Positions 55,162 to 63,949 of a DNA stretch of 64,000 bases are shown here, in pieces. The notes beneath the pieces were generated by a model. That model searched no databases, had not been told where the DNA came from, and worked only from the letters and a program-made list of their open reading frames with translations. This DNA is from Palsa-1150 sp964531095. GTDB lineage: Bacteria; Myxococcota_A; Polyangia; Polyangiales; Polyangiaceae. The DNA is taken from NCBI GenBank assembly GCA_964531095.1, contig CAZHED010000007.1:113181-177180 (forward strand), in the 5' to 3' direction. The position numbers were made by a program, and so were the translations under genes. Positions within the stretch are counted from its first letter, which is position 1. Each line of letters starts with the position of its first letter.

Positions 55162-56760
55162 ATGAAGAGCCAATGGCTTCTTGGGGCAGTCGCTGCCGCC
55201 GTACTCACTGTCGTCGCGGTTTCCGCGCCCGACGCAAGGGCGTGCGGCGGATGCTTTCACGAGCCCATCTCGCCGACGCAAACCGGGACGGTGGTGACCG
55301 ACCACCGCATGATCTTCAGCATCTCGACGCAGCAGTCGACCTTGTACGACGAGATCAAGTACGCCGGGTCGCCGGCGTCGTTCGCGTGGGTGCTCCCCAT
55401 CCGGGGCGTGGTGACCGTCGGATTGAGCTCCGAGTCGGTCTTCTCTTCGCTGGAGTCCGCCACGGCGACGGACATCGTCGCCCCGCCCCTCAACTGTCCG
55501 GCGTGCAATTGCCGCGGCGGCCCGGTCACCGCCGCCGGCGGCGTTTCGATGGGGGCGGGATCGGCGGACGCGGGTTTGGTCACGGTCCTCAGCCAGCAAA
55601 CGATCGGGCCCTACGCCGCGGTTCAATTGCAATCGACCGACCCGACCGCGCTCACCAACTGGCTCACGACCAACGGCTACGTCATCACCGCGGACATCCA
55701 GCCGGTGATCGCCGCCTACGTGACCGAGGGTTTCGACTTCCTCGCGCTCCGGCTGAACCCCGGGCAGGGGATCCGGGCGATGCGCCCGGTGCGCGTCACT
55801 TCGCCCGGAGCGGGGCTCTCGCTGCCGCTGCGCATGGTCGCCGCGGGCACCGGAGCCACGGTCGGCATCACGCTGTGGGTCGTCGCGGACGGGCGATACG
55901 AGCCGAAGAACTTCCCGTTCTTCACGATCCTTCCTTCCGAGCTGACCTGGGACTGGGGCGCGGGACGAAGCACGTACACGACCGTCCAAGTGCAAAAAGA
56001 GGCGGCCGCCAACAACGGGGCCTGGCAGATCGAGAGCTCGCTCGTTGTGTCGCCGTTCCAGATCGAAACCCCCGTGCTGAACGGGTTGTACGGGGCGAAC
56101 GACTATATGTCGCTACCGGGAACGGACGCGGGGGCGAGCGCAGCGGCCGACGCGAGAACCGCGGACCTGGCAGCCCTCTTTCCGGAGGGCAACGTCTCGC
56201 TGCGAGTCACGCGCATGCGAGCCGACCTGCTTCACAGCGCGCTCGCGGCGGACCTGGTGCTCCAAGCGTCGGCCGATCAGAGCACGATGTCGAACATTTA
56301 TCAGGTGACCCAGTCGGTCAACCAACCGCCCTGCCCCGTTTGCCCGTGCGCGGGCGGCAGCAGCAGCTCCAGCGGCGCGATGATGAGCGCGGCGGATGCC
56401 GCGGCGTCGAGCGGCGCGATGAGCTCGAGCGGCGCGATGAGCTCGAGCGGCACGGCCTCCAGCAGCTCGAGCGGCGCCGCAAGCTCGAGCGGAATGTCGT
56501 CCGGGTCCGATGCGGCGGCCACGAGCTCGAGCGGCGCCATGCCATCGAGCAGCTCGGGGGCAACCAACAACGCCGGCGCGGCCGACAGCGGCACCGCGTC
56601 CGGGGCAGCGCCAACAACCGCACACGAGTCGTCCGGCTGCGCCGCGGTCGCATCGGAGCCCGACGCCGTGGCGGGGCAGCTCATGATCGGCGGACTGGTG
56701 GCTGTGTCGCTCGTGCGCGGGCGCCGTGGACGTGGACGTGGACGTGGAGGAAAATCGTGA
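55162..56760 (+). CDS. DUF2330 surface protein with Ser-rich stalk and C-terminal sorting-like tail (copy 1)
   Basis: 532 residues. Signal peptide to ARACGGCFHEP, where the mature protein starts with a conserved CGGC. A DUF2330 domain (about 25-360) follows, including LYDEIKYAGSPASFAWVLPI and FFTILPSELTWDWG. Then a Ser/Gly/Ala stalk with repeated SSSGAM (residues 395-470), then ESSGC, a hydrophobic helix and an Arg/Gly tail (RGRRGRGRG), which resembles a MYXO-CTERM sorting signal. The tail is coded by a CGTGGA repeat. Function unknown. GGAAACCAGTC is near the ATG. It overlaps copy 2. Confidence 0.85.
   Translation: MKSQWLLGAVAAAVLTVVAVSAPDARACGGCFHEPISPTQTGTVVTDHRMIFSISTQQSTLYDEIKYAGSPASFAWVLPIRGVVTVGLSSESVFSSLESATATDIVAPPLNCPACNCRGGPVTAAGGVSMGAGSADAGLVTVLSQQTIGPYAAVQLQSTDPTALTNWLTTNGYVITADIQPVIAAYVTEGFDFLALRLNPGQGIRAMRPVRVTSPGAGLSLPLRMVAAGTGATVGITLWVVADGRYEPKNFPFFTILPSELTWDWGAGRSTYTTVQVQKEAAANNGAWQIESSLVVSPFQIETPVLNGLYGANDYMSLPGTDAGASAAADARTADLAALFPEGNVSLRVTRMRADLLHSALAADLVLQASADQSTMSNIYQVTQSVNQPPCPVCPCAGGSSSSSGAMMSAADAAASSGAMSSSGAMSSSGTASSSSSGAASSSGMSSGSDAAATSSSGAMPSSSSGATNNAGAADSGTASGAAPTTAHESSGCAAVASEPDAVAGQLMIGGLVAVSLVRGRRGRGRGRGGKS
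56725..56748 (+). repeat. CGTGGA hexamer microsatellite, four copies
   Basis: Four perfect copies of CGTGGA at the 3' end of the first DUF2330 gene encode the RGRGRG tail. The GGAGG that follows is the Shine-Dalgarno of the second gene. A similar CGTGGA run (two copies plus flanks) is at 1565-1576, just before the repeat array. Confidence 0.85.
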
Positions 56761-58184
56761 CCCATCGCGGGACTCTCGGTGCGGTCGCCGCCGCGGCCCT
56801 GCTATCGGCCTCGGGCGCGGCGAGCGACGCCCGAGCCTGCGGAGGGTGCTTTCACGAGCCCACTCCGCCGACGCAGAGCGGAACGGTGGTGACCGACCAC
56901 CGGATGATATTCAGCATCTCGCCGACGCAGACGACGCTCTACGACGAAATCAAGTACTCGGGGTCGCCCGCGTCGTTTGCCTGGGTGCTTCCGATCGCTG
57001 GCCCGGTCACGGTCGGCCTCAGCGCGGACGAAGTATTCGCCGCGCTCGAGCAGAGCACCAAGACCGAGATTGTCGCGCCCGTCCTCCCACCGTGCCCGTC
57101 GTGCAACTGTGGTGGCCTTGGGGCCTTCCCGGCCAGCAACGCGGGCAGCGGCAGCGGGTCGAGCTCGGGCGCGGTCACTGTGCTCAGCGAGCAAACCGTC
57201 GGTCCTTATGCGACGGTGCAGCTCGCGTCGACCGATCCGAGCGCGCTCGAAACGTGGCTGACGACCAACGGCTACGTCGTCTCCGCGGACGTCCAGCCGA
57301 TCATCGCGGCATACGTCGCGGACGGATTCGATTTCTTGGCGCTGAAGCTCGCCCCGGGACAGGGAGTTCGCGCGATGCGCCCGGTGCGGGTGACCACGCC
57401 GGGGGCAGGGCTGACGCTGCCACTGCGGATGGTGGCCGCGGGCACGGGCGCGACGGTGGGCATCACGCTGTGGGTCATCGCCGACGGACGATACGAGCCG
57501 GACAACTTTCCTTTCTTCACCATTTCGCCGTCGGACCTCACGTGGGACTGGGCGATGAACCAGAGCACGTATACGACCGTGCAAATCCAGAAGGAGAGCG
57601 ACGCCCAAAATTCGGCCTGGCAGATCGAGAGCTCGCTCGTCCTTTCGCCGTACACGATCGAGAACGCCGTCATCAACGGCGTCGCGGTGAGCGGCAGCGG
57701 CAGTGGTGGCAGCAGCAGCGGCGGGGCAAGTGGCTACATGGCCATTCCCGGGCCAGACGGCGGCACGTCGCAGACCGAGGCCGAGGCGCAAACCGAAGAC
57801 CTGGCCGCTCTCTTCCCCGAGGGCAACGCGTCGGTCCGAATCACGCGGATGCGCGCGGACCTGATTCACTCGGCGCTCGCGAACGATCTGGTCCTCCGCG
57901 CTGCGGACGATCAGAGCACCCTGAGCAACGTGTACCAGGTGACCCAATCCGTGAACGCGCCGCAGTGCCCGGTGTGCAACTGCGCCGGCACACCCAACGG
58001 CAGCAACGGCTCGAGCAGCTCCGGTGGCACCACCGTGGTCCCCGTCCTGCACAAGTCTTCCGGCTGCTCGGCCGCGACGTCCGACCCCGACGCGTGGGCC
58101 GCCCCGCTCGCGGCCGCGGGCTTCTTGGCGTTTTCGATCGTCCGTTCGCGCCGGCGAAGAGACGCGGCTGCGTCCCGACGATAG
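56757..58184 (+). CDS. DUF2330 surface protein (copy 2, tandem paralogue)
   Basis: 475 residues, very similar to copy 1 over the CGGCFHEP start and the DUF2330 domain (LYDEIKYSGSPASFAWVLPI, GVRAMRPVRVTTPGAGL). Its stalk is shorter and it has GSGSGGSSSGGASG in the middle; a SSGCSAAT, hydrophobic helix, RRRRD tail ends it. It starts at GTG, overlapping the previous stop as GTGA, so it is translationally coupled; the GGAGG Shine-Dalgarno lies at the end of the CGTGGA repeat. The pair arose by tandem duplication. Confidence 0.85.
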   Translation: MTHRGTLGAVAAAALLSASGAASDARACGGCFHEPTPPTQSGTVVTDHRMIFSISPTQTTLYDEIKYSGSPASFAWVLPIAGPVTVGLSADEVFAALEQSTKTEIVAPVLPPCPSCNCGGLGAFPASNAGSGSGSSSGAVTVLSEQTVGPYATVQLASTDPSALETWLTTNGYVVSADVQPIIAAYVADGFDFLALKLAPGQGVRAMRPVRVTTPGAGLTLPLRMVAAGTGATVGITLWVIADGRYEPDNFPFFTISPSDLTWDWAMNQSTYTTVQIQKESDAQNSAWQIESSLVLSPYTIENAVINGVAVSGSGSGGSSSGGASGYMAIPGPDGGTSQTEAEAQTEDLAALFPEGNASVRITRMRADLIHSALANDLVLRAADDQSTLSNVYQVTQSVNAPQCPVCNCAGTPNGSNGSSSSGGTTVVPVLHKSSGCSAATSDPDAWAAPLAAAGFLAFSIVRSRRRRDAAASRR

Positions 58185-58195
58185 CGCCCCCGGGG

Positions 58196-58873
58196 TCACC
58201 TCTTGGCGGAGCTCGGTGGAATGTCGCCCGGACCGCTTCGCGCAACCAACCAAGACCAAAGGGCCGGAGCCACGCCCGAGACGAGGATCGCGGCGATGGC
58301 GAGCGTCGGCGATCCGAGCGCGCCCGCAGCGAGGGCGACCCCACCGCCGATTGTCATCGCGTAGCCGCCGAAGCGCTGGGTCCGCGCCCAGTTCTCGTCC
58401 GACGCGAGGGCGAACGCGGTGCGAACTCCGAAGAACGGATTGCGGCGCGTTCGCGGAAGCACGAGCCCGATAGCGACGAACAGAACGCCGAGCAGCACCC
58501 ATATCGCGCCGCCGAGCCGAGGTGCGGGCGACAGCGAGGCGCGCAGAACGAGCCCGTGCACCCCCAATAGCGTCGCGGCCAGCGCGAACGAAAGGAAGCG
58601 AACGGGCGACGCCGCGAGTCGATCGCGCCATCCCGGCGGCATGATCCGCGCTCCGAAGCGCGTGAGCGCGACCACGCCCACAGTGAGGACCGGGACGAGC
58701 CAGGCGCCAAGCGCGCGCGGCATCCAGCCGTTCGGTCGGCCCTCGATATCGAAGTGCGTGGGCATGGGGTTCGGCAGGCGAGCATAGACGGCGGCCGTCA
58801 GCGCGAACGCCGCCGCGAGGGCGACGGCGGTCAGGAGGTCGAACGACAGCGCGCTTCGGCGGGCATCGGTCAT
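58196..58873 (-). CDS. sdpI: SdpI-family membrane protein (immunity-type)
   Basis: 225 residues, six hydrophobic segments, DUF1648/SdpI layout: RLPNPMPTHFDIEGRPNGWM near the start and RRNPFFGVRTAFALASDENW near 143-162, which is the SdpI signature (R-N-x-xFG-R-x2). SdpI in Bacillus is both immunity protein and signal receiver for the SdpC toxin. The gene overlaps the ArsR-family regulator by 4 nt. No sdpC-like toxin gene was found. Confidence 0.85.
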   Translation of the reverse strand: MTDARRSALSFDLLTAVALAAAFALTAAVYARLPNPMPTHFDIEGRPNGWMPRALGAWLVPVLTVGVVALTRFGARIMPPGWRDRLAASPVRFLSFALAATLLGVHGLVLRASLSPAPRLGGAIWVLLGVLFVAIGLVLPRTRRNPFFGVRTAFALASDENWARTQRFGGYAMTIGGGVALAAGALGSPTLAIAAILVSGVAPALWSWLVARSGPGDIPPSSAKR

Positions 58874-59175
58874 GACGGCTTCCTCACGCTACGTCTGCGG
58901 GACGCACCAACGGATGACGACAGCTCCAGCAGGGCTGCCGCCAGGTCTTCGAGCACGTTGCTCTGCAGCGTATAGACGATGGTCGTCGCGCGCCGCTCGG
59001 ACCTCACCAACCCAGCCGTCTCGAGGACTTTGAAGTGGTGCGACAGGGTCGGCTTCGTGAGCTCGAATTGCGCCGCGATCTCGCCCGCCGTGAGCGACCC
59101 TTTCCGAAGGAGCTTCAGGATCTGTCGGCGCGTGGGATCGGCCAGCGCCTGGAACGCGGGGACGTCGTCGAACAT
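58870..59175 (-). CDS. SdpR-like ArsR-family transcriptional repressor
   Basis: 101 residues, one winged helix-turn-helix: FQALADPTRRQILKLLRKGSL, ELTKPTLSHHFKVLETAGLV (recognition helix), and RATTIVYTLQ. No Cys metal-binding motif is present. In B. subtilis SdpR is sequestered by SdpI; the same gene order and 4-nt overlap here supports that logic. The promoter with operator is read directly upstream. Confidence 0.85.
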   Translation of the reverse strand: MFDDVPAFQALADPTRRQILKLLRKGSLTAGEIAAQFELTKPTLSHHFKVLETAGLVRSERRATTIVYTLQSNVLEDLAAALLELSSSVGASRRRSVRKPS

Positions 59176-59187
59176 GATTTGACGGTT

Positions 59188-59218
59188 GTCTATTTAGACG
59201 AGTATCGAACTTTGTCAA
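59188..59218 (-). promoter_or_regulatory. sdpRI promoter with palindromic operator over the -10 box
   Basis: On the minus strand: consensus -35 TTGACA at 59213-59218, 16-nt spacer, -10 like TAAATA at 59191-59196. GTCTATTTAGAC at 59188-59199 is a 5-2-5 palindrome covering the -10 box, 12 bp upstream of the regulator's ATG. Typical for an autorepressed ArsR-type operon. Confidence 0.7.
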
Positions 59219-59371
59219 GCCCGGGCCGCCGCGGAACAGACTGCGCACGCGCCACACGGGCAAAGCTTCCGCCGAAGGGTTTGGCGCGGAATCCGCATCC
59301 GTGCCGTGATGAGGTATTCGACGGATCTCAGGCGAAGGCGACACGGCCGTCTCGGTCGGGGCACGACGATC

Positions 59372-61132
59372 ATGGCTGCGCCGGCACCCGCAGCGACAGG
59401 GCTGAACCGTGGAACGGCGCAGGCGCTCCTCGAGCTCGCGTCCGCGAAGCACGGGGAAGATTGGGCCGAGTCGATGCGACGCATCGTTCAGCTCGATGCG
59501 GAAGTGATCTCTATCGAGCGCGTGAGCTTCTGGAGCCTTCGCGACGAGCCCGCGAGCATCCACTGCGAGGCTGGCTACGTCGCGAGCTCTGGAGCCTTCG
59601 AGCACGGCGCCTCGCTCCTCCGGTCGGACCACCCGGCCTACTTCGACGCGATTCTGAAGGCACGAATCGTGAGCGTCGATGACGTCTATGGCGATCCGCG
59701 CGTGCACGAGCTCCGCGACTACTGCCTCGCCCGCGGAATTTCGTCGATGCTCGACGTTCCCGTATGGCTGGACGGCCGGCTCGCCGGCGTTCTCTGCCAC
59801 GAACATGTGGGCGCGAAGAGGCGCTGGAGCGCGGTGGACGAGGACTTTGCCGTGGGTGTCGGCCAGGTCGTCGCGTCCACGCTCGCGGTGCGCGCCCAGA
59901 CCTGCGCCGAGGCCGCCAGTCGCCGCGCGGCGTTCCTCGACAGCGTATCGCGCCTCATCACTCGATCGCTCGAAATGAACGACATCGCAAGCTCCACCTT
60001 GGGGCTGGTCGTTCCCCAGCTCGCCGATTTCGCGATGATTTGGGCCCTCCTCAGCGACGGTTTCCTCAAGGGCATCGGATCGACTCATGCCGACCCGACC
60101 ATGAGACGCCTCGTCGAGGAAGTCATGCTCGCGGCCACAGAGGCCAAGGTTCCCGGGCTGCTCCACCAGGGTCAGTCGTTGCTGGTTCCCAACGCGTCTC
60201 CGACCGCGCTCAGGCGGTACGGCGTTCCCAAGGCACAGCGCGCTCGTTTCGCCACCCTGGGTCTTCGAACGGCGATGCTCGTGCCGCTCGCCATCGCCGG
60301 GAAAGTGGTCGGTGTGATGGCGCTCTTCGCTACGCATCGCCACTACCGGGGCGAAGACCTCGGCCTTGCCGAAGGTGTCGGGGCACGAGTCGCCGGGGCG
60401 CTCGAGAACGCGCGCTTGTACGAGGTCGCGCGCGACGCGATCCGCGCTCGCGACGACTTCCTCGTCCTCGCGGCGCACGAGCTGCGCACGCCTCTCGCGG
60501 CGCTGCAGCTCATGGCCGACGGCGTCCTGCGCCGTGGTCGGCGCGGCGGCGGCGCAGGCGAGATCATGGGCGACGACGCGCAGGCGCGACAGGTGCGGCG
60601 CCTCAGCGCACTCGTCGAACACATGTTCGACGCGCTGCATATCCGGGCCGAAGGGATGGCCCTCTCGCTCGAATCGTGCGACCTCGCAACCATCGTGAAG
60701 GAACGCGTGGAGCGCTCGGGTGAGCGGGCACAGTGTGTCGGGTGTGCGATCTCCGTCTCCGCGGAGTCCTCGGTCCCAGGCCGTTGGGACTGCGCGCGCG
60801 TTGGACAGCTGGTCGACGAGCTGCTCGACAATGCCATCAAGTTTGGACGCGGCCATCCCATCGAGATCACCGCAGATCGCGACGCGGCGAACGCGGTGCT
60901 CACGGTACGCGACCACGGCATTGGCATTCCCGCGGATCGACTGGCGTTGATCTTCTCGCCGTTCGAGCGCAGCGTTCCGAAAGAGAACTTCGGCGGGCTC
61001 GGGCTCGGACTCTTCATCGCGAAGGCGATCGTCGAGGCACACCGCGGATCGATCGTCGCCACGAGCCGTCTCGGCGAAGGATCGACGTTCGTCGTGCGGT
61101 TGCCGCTCGCCGGCGGTGCGTCGGCGTCGTGA
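59372..61132 (+). CDS. GAF-domain sensor histidine kinase
   Basis: 586 residues, soluble. Two GAF domains (about 15-170 and 190-355) are followed by HisKA with LAAHELRTPLAALQ (phosphorylated His) and HATPase_c with LLDNAIKFG, DHGIGIP and GLGLGLFIAK. No membrane segments. ATG 59372 is preferred for GGGG upstream; GTG/ATG at 59306/59309 would add about 22 Arg-rich residues. It is divergent from the sdpRI-like operon; the partner regulator is unknown. Confidence 0.9.
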   Translation: MAAPAPAATGLNRGTAQALLELASAKHGEDWAESMRRIVQLDAEVISIERVSFWSLRDEPASIHCEAGYVASSGAFEHGASLLRSDHPAYFDAILKARIVSVDDVYGDPRVHELRDYCLARGISSMLDVPVWLDGRLAGVLCHEHVGAKRRWSAVDEDFAVGVGQVVASTLAVRAQTCAEAASRRAAFLDSVSRLITRSLEMNDIASSTLGLVVPQLADFAMIWALLSDGFLKGIGSTHADPTMRRLVEEVMLAATEAKVPGLLHQGQSLLVPNASPTALRRYGVPKAQRARFATLGLRTAMLVPLAIAGKVVGVMALFATHRHYRGEDLGLAEGVGARVAGALENARLYEVARDAIRARDDFLVLAAHELRTPLAALQLMADGVLRRGRRGGGAGEIMGDDAQARQVRRLSALVEHMFDALHIRAEGMALSLESCDLATIVKERVERSGERAQCVGCAISVSAESSVPGRWDCARVGQLVDELLDNAIKFGRGHPIEITADRDAANAVLTVRDHGIGIPADRLALIFSPFERSVPKENFGGLGLGLFIAKAIVEAHRGSIVATSRLGEGSTFVVRLPLAGGASAS

Positions 61133-61199
61133 TAGCGCGTCGCCATCCAGGCAGCCGCGACCGCAGGGGCCCGTGCACGCTTCGCGAAACGCCCCTCCC

Positions 61200-61553
61200 C
61201 TACGGGACGTCGTTGCTTTCGAACGCCACCTTCAGTCGCTGCGCGTCTTCGTGCGACAGCGAACCGGCGTGGGCGTCTTCGATCGCCTTGGCCGCCAGCA
61301 GCCACACGCCCGCCTGCTCGCGATCGCCGAGCGCTGCGTGCGTCAACCCGCGATAGAGCGCGTACTCGGCGCGCTTGCCGTCGTTCCACGTCCGGCTCTC
61401 AGCCTCGAGCGCCACAAGCGCCAGCTTGGCGTCGGGGTAATCGCCGTCGACGAACTGCGCCTCGGCACGCGGCAGAGCGCCCGCGCATCCCGCCGGGGCG
61501 AGGAGCGCGAACGGGGCGAGCCGCAATAGCACATGGATTCCCGACGTGATCAT
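61200..61553 (-). CDS. Small lipoprotein with helical hairpin
   Basis: 117 residues. Signal sequence ending in PAGCAG, a probable lipobox, then two TPR-like helices (YPDAKLALVALEAESRTW, ALYRGLTHAALGDREQAGVWLL). Overlaps hflX by 4 nt (ATGA), so it is translated from the efp-hflX message. No family recognised. Confidence 0.7.
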   Translation of the reverse strand: MITSGIHVLLRLAPFALLAPAGCAGALPRAEAQFVDGDYPDAKLALVALEAESRTWNDGKRAEYALYRGLTHAALGDREQAGVWLLAAKAIEDAHAGSLSHEDAQRLKVAFESNDVP

Positions 61554-63232
61554 TCGACGACCTCCTCGTCGCGCTCGAGATCCTCCGGGGCGCTGGGCGA
61601 CACCGTCGGGCCCTTGGCGCTCTCCTCCCATTTGGCTGCGAGCTCGCGGGCGATGCATTCGAGGAGCGGTCGCGTCGTCTCCCGACGGCTGGCGCTGACC
61701 AGCGGCGCTTCGGGATGAATCCGCTCGAGCCGGCGTCGCTCCCCCGGCTCGACGAGATCCACCTTGTTGAAGACGAGAAGGCGCGGCAGGGCCGTCAGAT
61801 CGAGCTCCTCGAGAACGTTGATCACCGTGCGCTCGTGCTCGTCCCTGGCCGGATCGCTGGCGTCGACCACGTGCAGGAGCAGGTCCGCGTCCGCGGCCTC
61901 CTCGAACGTCGCTCGGAACGCCGCGAAGAGGTCTTTCGGCAGGTTGCGGATGAACCCCACCGTGTCGGTGACGACGACCTCGCGCTCACCCCAGCCCGCC
62001 CAGCCGCAGCGCAGCATGCGGGAGCGCGTGTCGAGCGTCGCGAACAGGCGGTCCTCGGCGAGCACGTCCGCGCCAGTGAGCGTGTTGAGCAGCGTGCTCT
62101 TGCCCGCGTTCGCGTAGCCGACGATGGCCACGGTGGGCACCCGCGTGCGCGTGCGTTTTCGCCGCCGCTGCTCGCGCTGCCGCGCGAGCAACTTCAATTG
62201 ATGCTCGAGATGGGCGACTCGGTCTTTCGCCCGCCGCCGCCCGATCTCGAGCTTGGTCTCGCCGGGCCCGCGACCGCCGATTCCGCCGGTCAGCCGCGAC
62301 AGGCTGTCGTCTTTGAGCACGAGACGAGGCATGGCGTACTTGAGCTGCGCGAGCTCGACCTGAAGCTTGCCGTCCCTGCCTTCGGCCCGCTGGGCGAAGA
62401 TGTCGAGAATGAGCTGCGTTCGGTCGATCACTTTGAGGTCGGTGCGCTTTGCGATGGCGCTCGCCTGGGCGGGGGTCAGCTCCCGATCGAAGACGAGGAC
62501 GCCGGCGTCGAGCTCAATCGCGCGCAGGACCACGTCTTCAAGGCGGCCCTTGCCCATGACCAGCTTCGGATCGACGTGATCGCGCAGCTGGACGACGCAG
62601 TCGACGACCTCCGTCCCCGCCGTACGGGCCAGCTCGCGCAGCTCGCGCGTGCTTTCTTCGGCCTCGTGGGCGCCACCGGCTCGCTTGTCGCCGACGTGAA
62701 CGAGGATGGCGCGACCGTCCCTGGCCTTCACGTCGCGCGCGCGCCCCCGACGCGCGAACTCCGCCTCGAGGTCCGCCATCAGGCGTCCGATGTCGACGCG
62801 AGTCTGCCCGATCGGCAGGGGCCCCACCGCCCGGTAGGGATCGGCGCCCTCGGCGGCAGGGACGTTGTGCGCGTACTCGATCGTGCGGGCCTCGCCGCCG
62901 TGCGAAAGCTGAATCACCGCGACGAGGTCGAGGCGCAAGCGGACCAAGTCGACGAGATCGTCGCGGCTGATCGGCTCGCCCCGCAAGTGCGTGTGCACCA
63001 GGCGCAGGCCGCGGAAGCGACCCTCGGCGGCGCGGAGGCGGCCGATGTCCGGGAGCATCAGCTTCGAAGCATCACCGACGACCACATAGTCGACCTGCCC
63101 CGACCGGTGGATGAGCACGCCCACTTGCCGGCCGGTTTCGAGCGACACCGCGGCGATCGAGCGTGTGAGCTCCGGGGTCGAGATGTCGTCTGCGGGCACG
63201 CGACGCCGGTAGAGGCGCTCGAGAGCGCGCAT
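61550..63232 (-). CDS. hflX: GTPase HflX, start probably upstream at ATC
   Basis: Ribosome-splitting GTPase; from ATG 63232, 560 residues. N-terminal HflX domain, then GKGRLEDV, VFDRELTPAQ, GGIGGRGPGETKLEIGRR, and a G domain with G1 GYANAGKST, G3 DTVGF, G4 NKVD. The frame is open upstream to the efp stop and encodes VYGNTTGLPPSAM, which matches the N-terminus of delta-proteobacterial relatives (GN-x-x-GL-x-PS). No ATG, GTG or TTG is present there; AAGGAG at 63281-63286 is 6 nt before an ATC at 63274, so translation may begin at ATC, or the base is an error. Confidence 0.93.
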   Translation of the reverse strand: MRALERLYRRRVPADDISTPELTRSIAAVSLETGRQVGVLIHRSGQVDYVVVGDASKLMLPDIGRLRAAEGRFRGLRLVHTHLRGEPISRDDLVDLVRLRLDLVAVIQLSHGGEARTIEYAHNVPAAEGADPYRAVGPLPIGQTRVDIGRLMADLEAEFARRGRARDVKARDGRAILVHVGDKRAGGAHEAEESTRELRELARTAGTEVVDCVVQLRDHVDPKLVMGKGRLEDVVLRAIELDAGVLVFDRELTPAQASAIAKRTDLKVIDRTQLILDIFAQRAEGRDGKLQVELAQLKYAMPRLVLKDDSLSRLTGGIGGRGPGETKLEIGRRRAKDRVAHLEHQLKLLARQREQRRRKRTRTRVPTVAIVGYANAGKSTLLNTLTGADVLAEDRLFATLDTRSRMLRCGWAGWGEREVVVTDTVGFIRNLPKDLFAAFRATFEEAADADLLLHVVDASDPARDEHERTVINVLEELDLTALPRLLVFNKVDLVEPGERRRLERIHPEAPLVSASRRETTRPLLECIARELAAKWEESAKGPTVSPSAPEDLERDEEVVE

Positions 63233-63277
63233 CGCCGATGGTGGCAGGCCGGTCGTGTTGCCGTAGACGTCGATGAC

Positions 63278-63286
63278 CCTCTCCTT
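63278..63286 (-). promoter_or_regulatory. Shine-Dalgarno AAGGAGAGG before the presumed ATC start of hflX
   Basis: Minus strand, strong ribosome-binding site with no canonical start codon at the expected distance; ATC at 63272-63274 is 6 nt away. The annotated ATG 63232 has no such site. Confidence 0.6.
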
Positions 63287-63319
63287 AGCACGCCGCGATC
63301 CGTTCCCCCCGCCCGGCGC

Positions 63320-63880
63320 TCAGCGATTCACGCGCTCGAGGTAATCTCCGGTGCGCGTGTCGACCTTGACCCACTCGCCCTCCTTGATGAAGAGCGGCAC
63401 GTTGACGAACGCTCCCGTGGACAGCTTCGCCGGCTTGGTCGCGCCGCTGGCCGTGTCGCCTTTGATGCCCGGCTCGCTCTCCGTGATCTGCAGCACCACG
63501 CTCGGAGGCAGCTCGATGCCGATCGGATTGCCGTTGTAGACGGTGACTTCGCAGTCGAGCCCTTCGCTCAAGAAGCGAACTTCGTCGCCGACTTTGTCCT
63601 TCATGACCGAGAGCTGGTCGCCCGTGCTCGTGTCCATGAAGACCAGGCTGTCGCCCTCGTCCCACGAGTAGGTCATCTTGCGCGTATCGACGTCGGCCAC
63701 TTCGACCGACTCGCCCGACTTCCACGTGCGTTCGATGACGGCGCCCGTCGTCAGGTTCTTGATGCGGGCTCGCGTGAATGCCTGACCTTTTCCAGGTTTG
63801 ACGAACGTGTGCTCGACGACCGCGTACGGTACGCCGTCGATCTGGAGTTTCAATCCTTTGCGGATGTCGGTCGTCTGCAT
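63320..63880 (-). CDS. efp: Elongation factor P
   Basis: 186 residues, three beta-barrel domains. Begins MQTTDIRKGLKLQIDGVPYAV and holds VKPGKGQAFTRARIKN, with the Lys that EpmA modifies at the tip of domain I (K34 in E. coli numbering). It relieves stalling at polyproline; relevant here because the neighbouring genome codes many Pro-rich proteins. Operon efp-hflX-lipoprotein. The epmA gene is at 18356 of this window. Confidence 0.95.
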   Translation of the reverse strand: MQTTDIRKGLKLQIDGVPYAVVEHTFVKPGKGQAFTRARIKNLTTGAVIERTWKSGESVEVADVDTRKMTYSWDEGDSLVFMDTSTGDQLSVMKDKVGDEVRFLSEGLDCEVTVYNGNPIGIELPPSVVLQITESEPGIKGDTASGATKPAKLSTGAFVNVPLFIKEGEWVKVDTRTGDYLERVNR

Positions 63881-63949
63881 GAGGGGTTGGTCGCGCCAGC
63901 TAGCATGCCGCGGGGGTCCAGGTCGAGGTTAACAGCGATCTCAGCCTCC

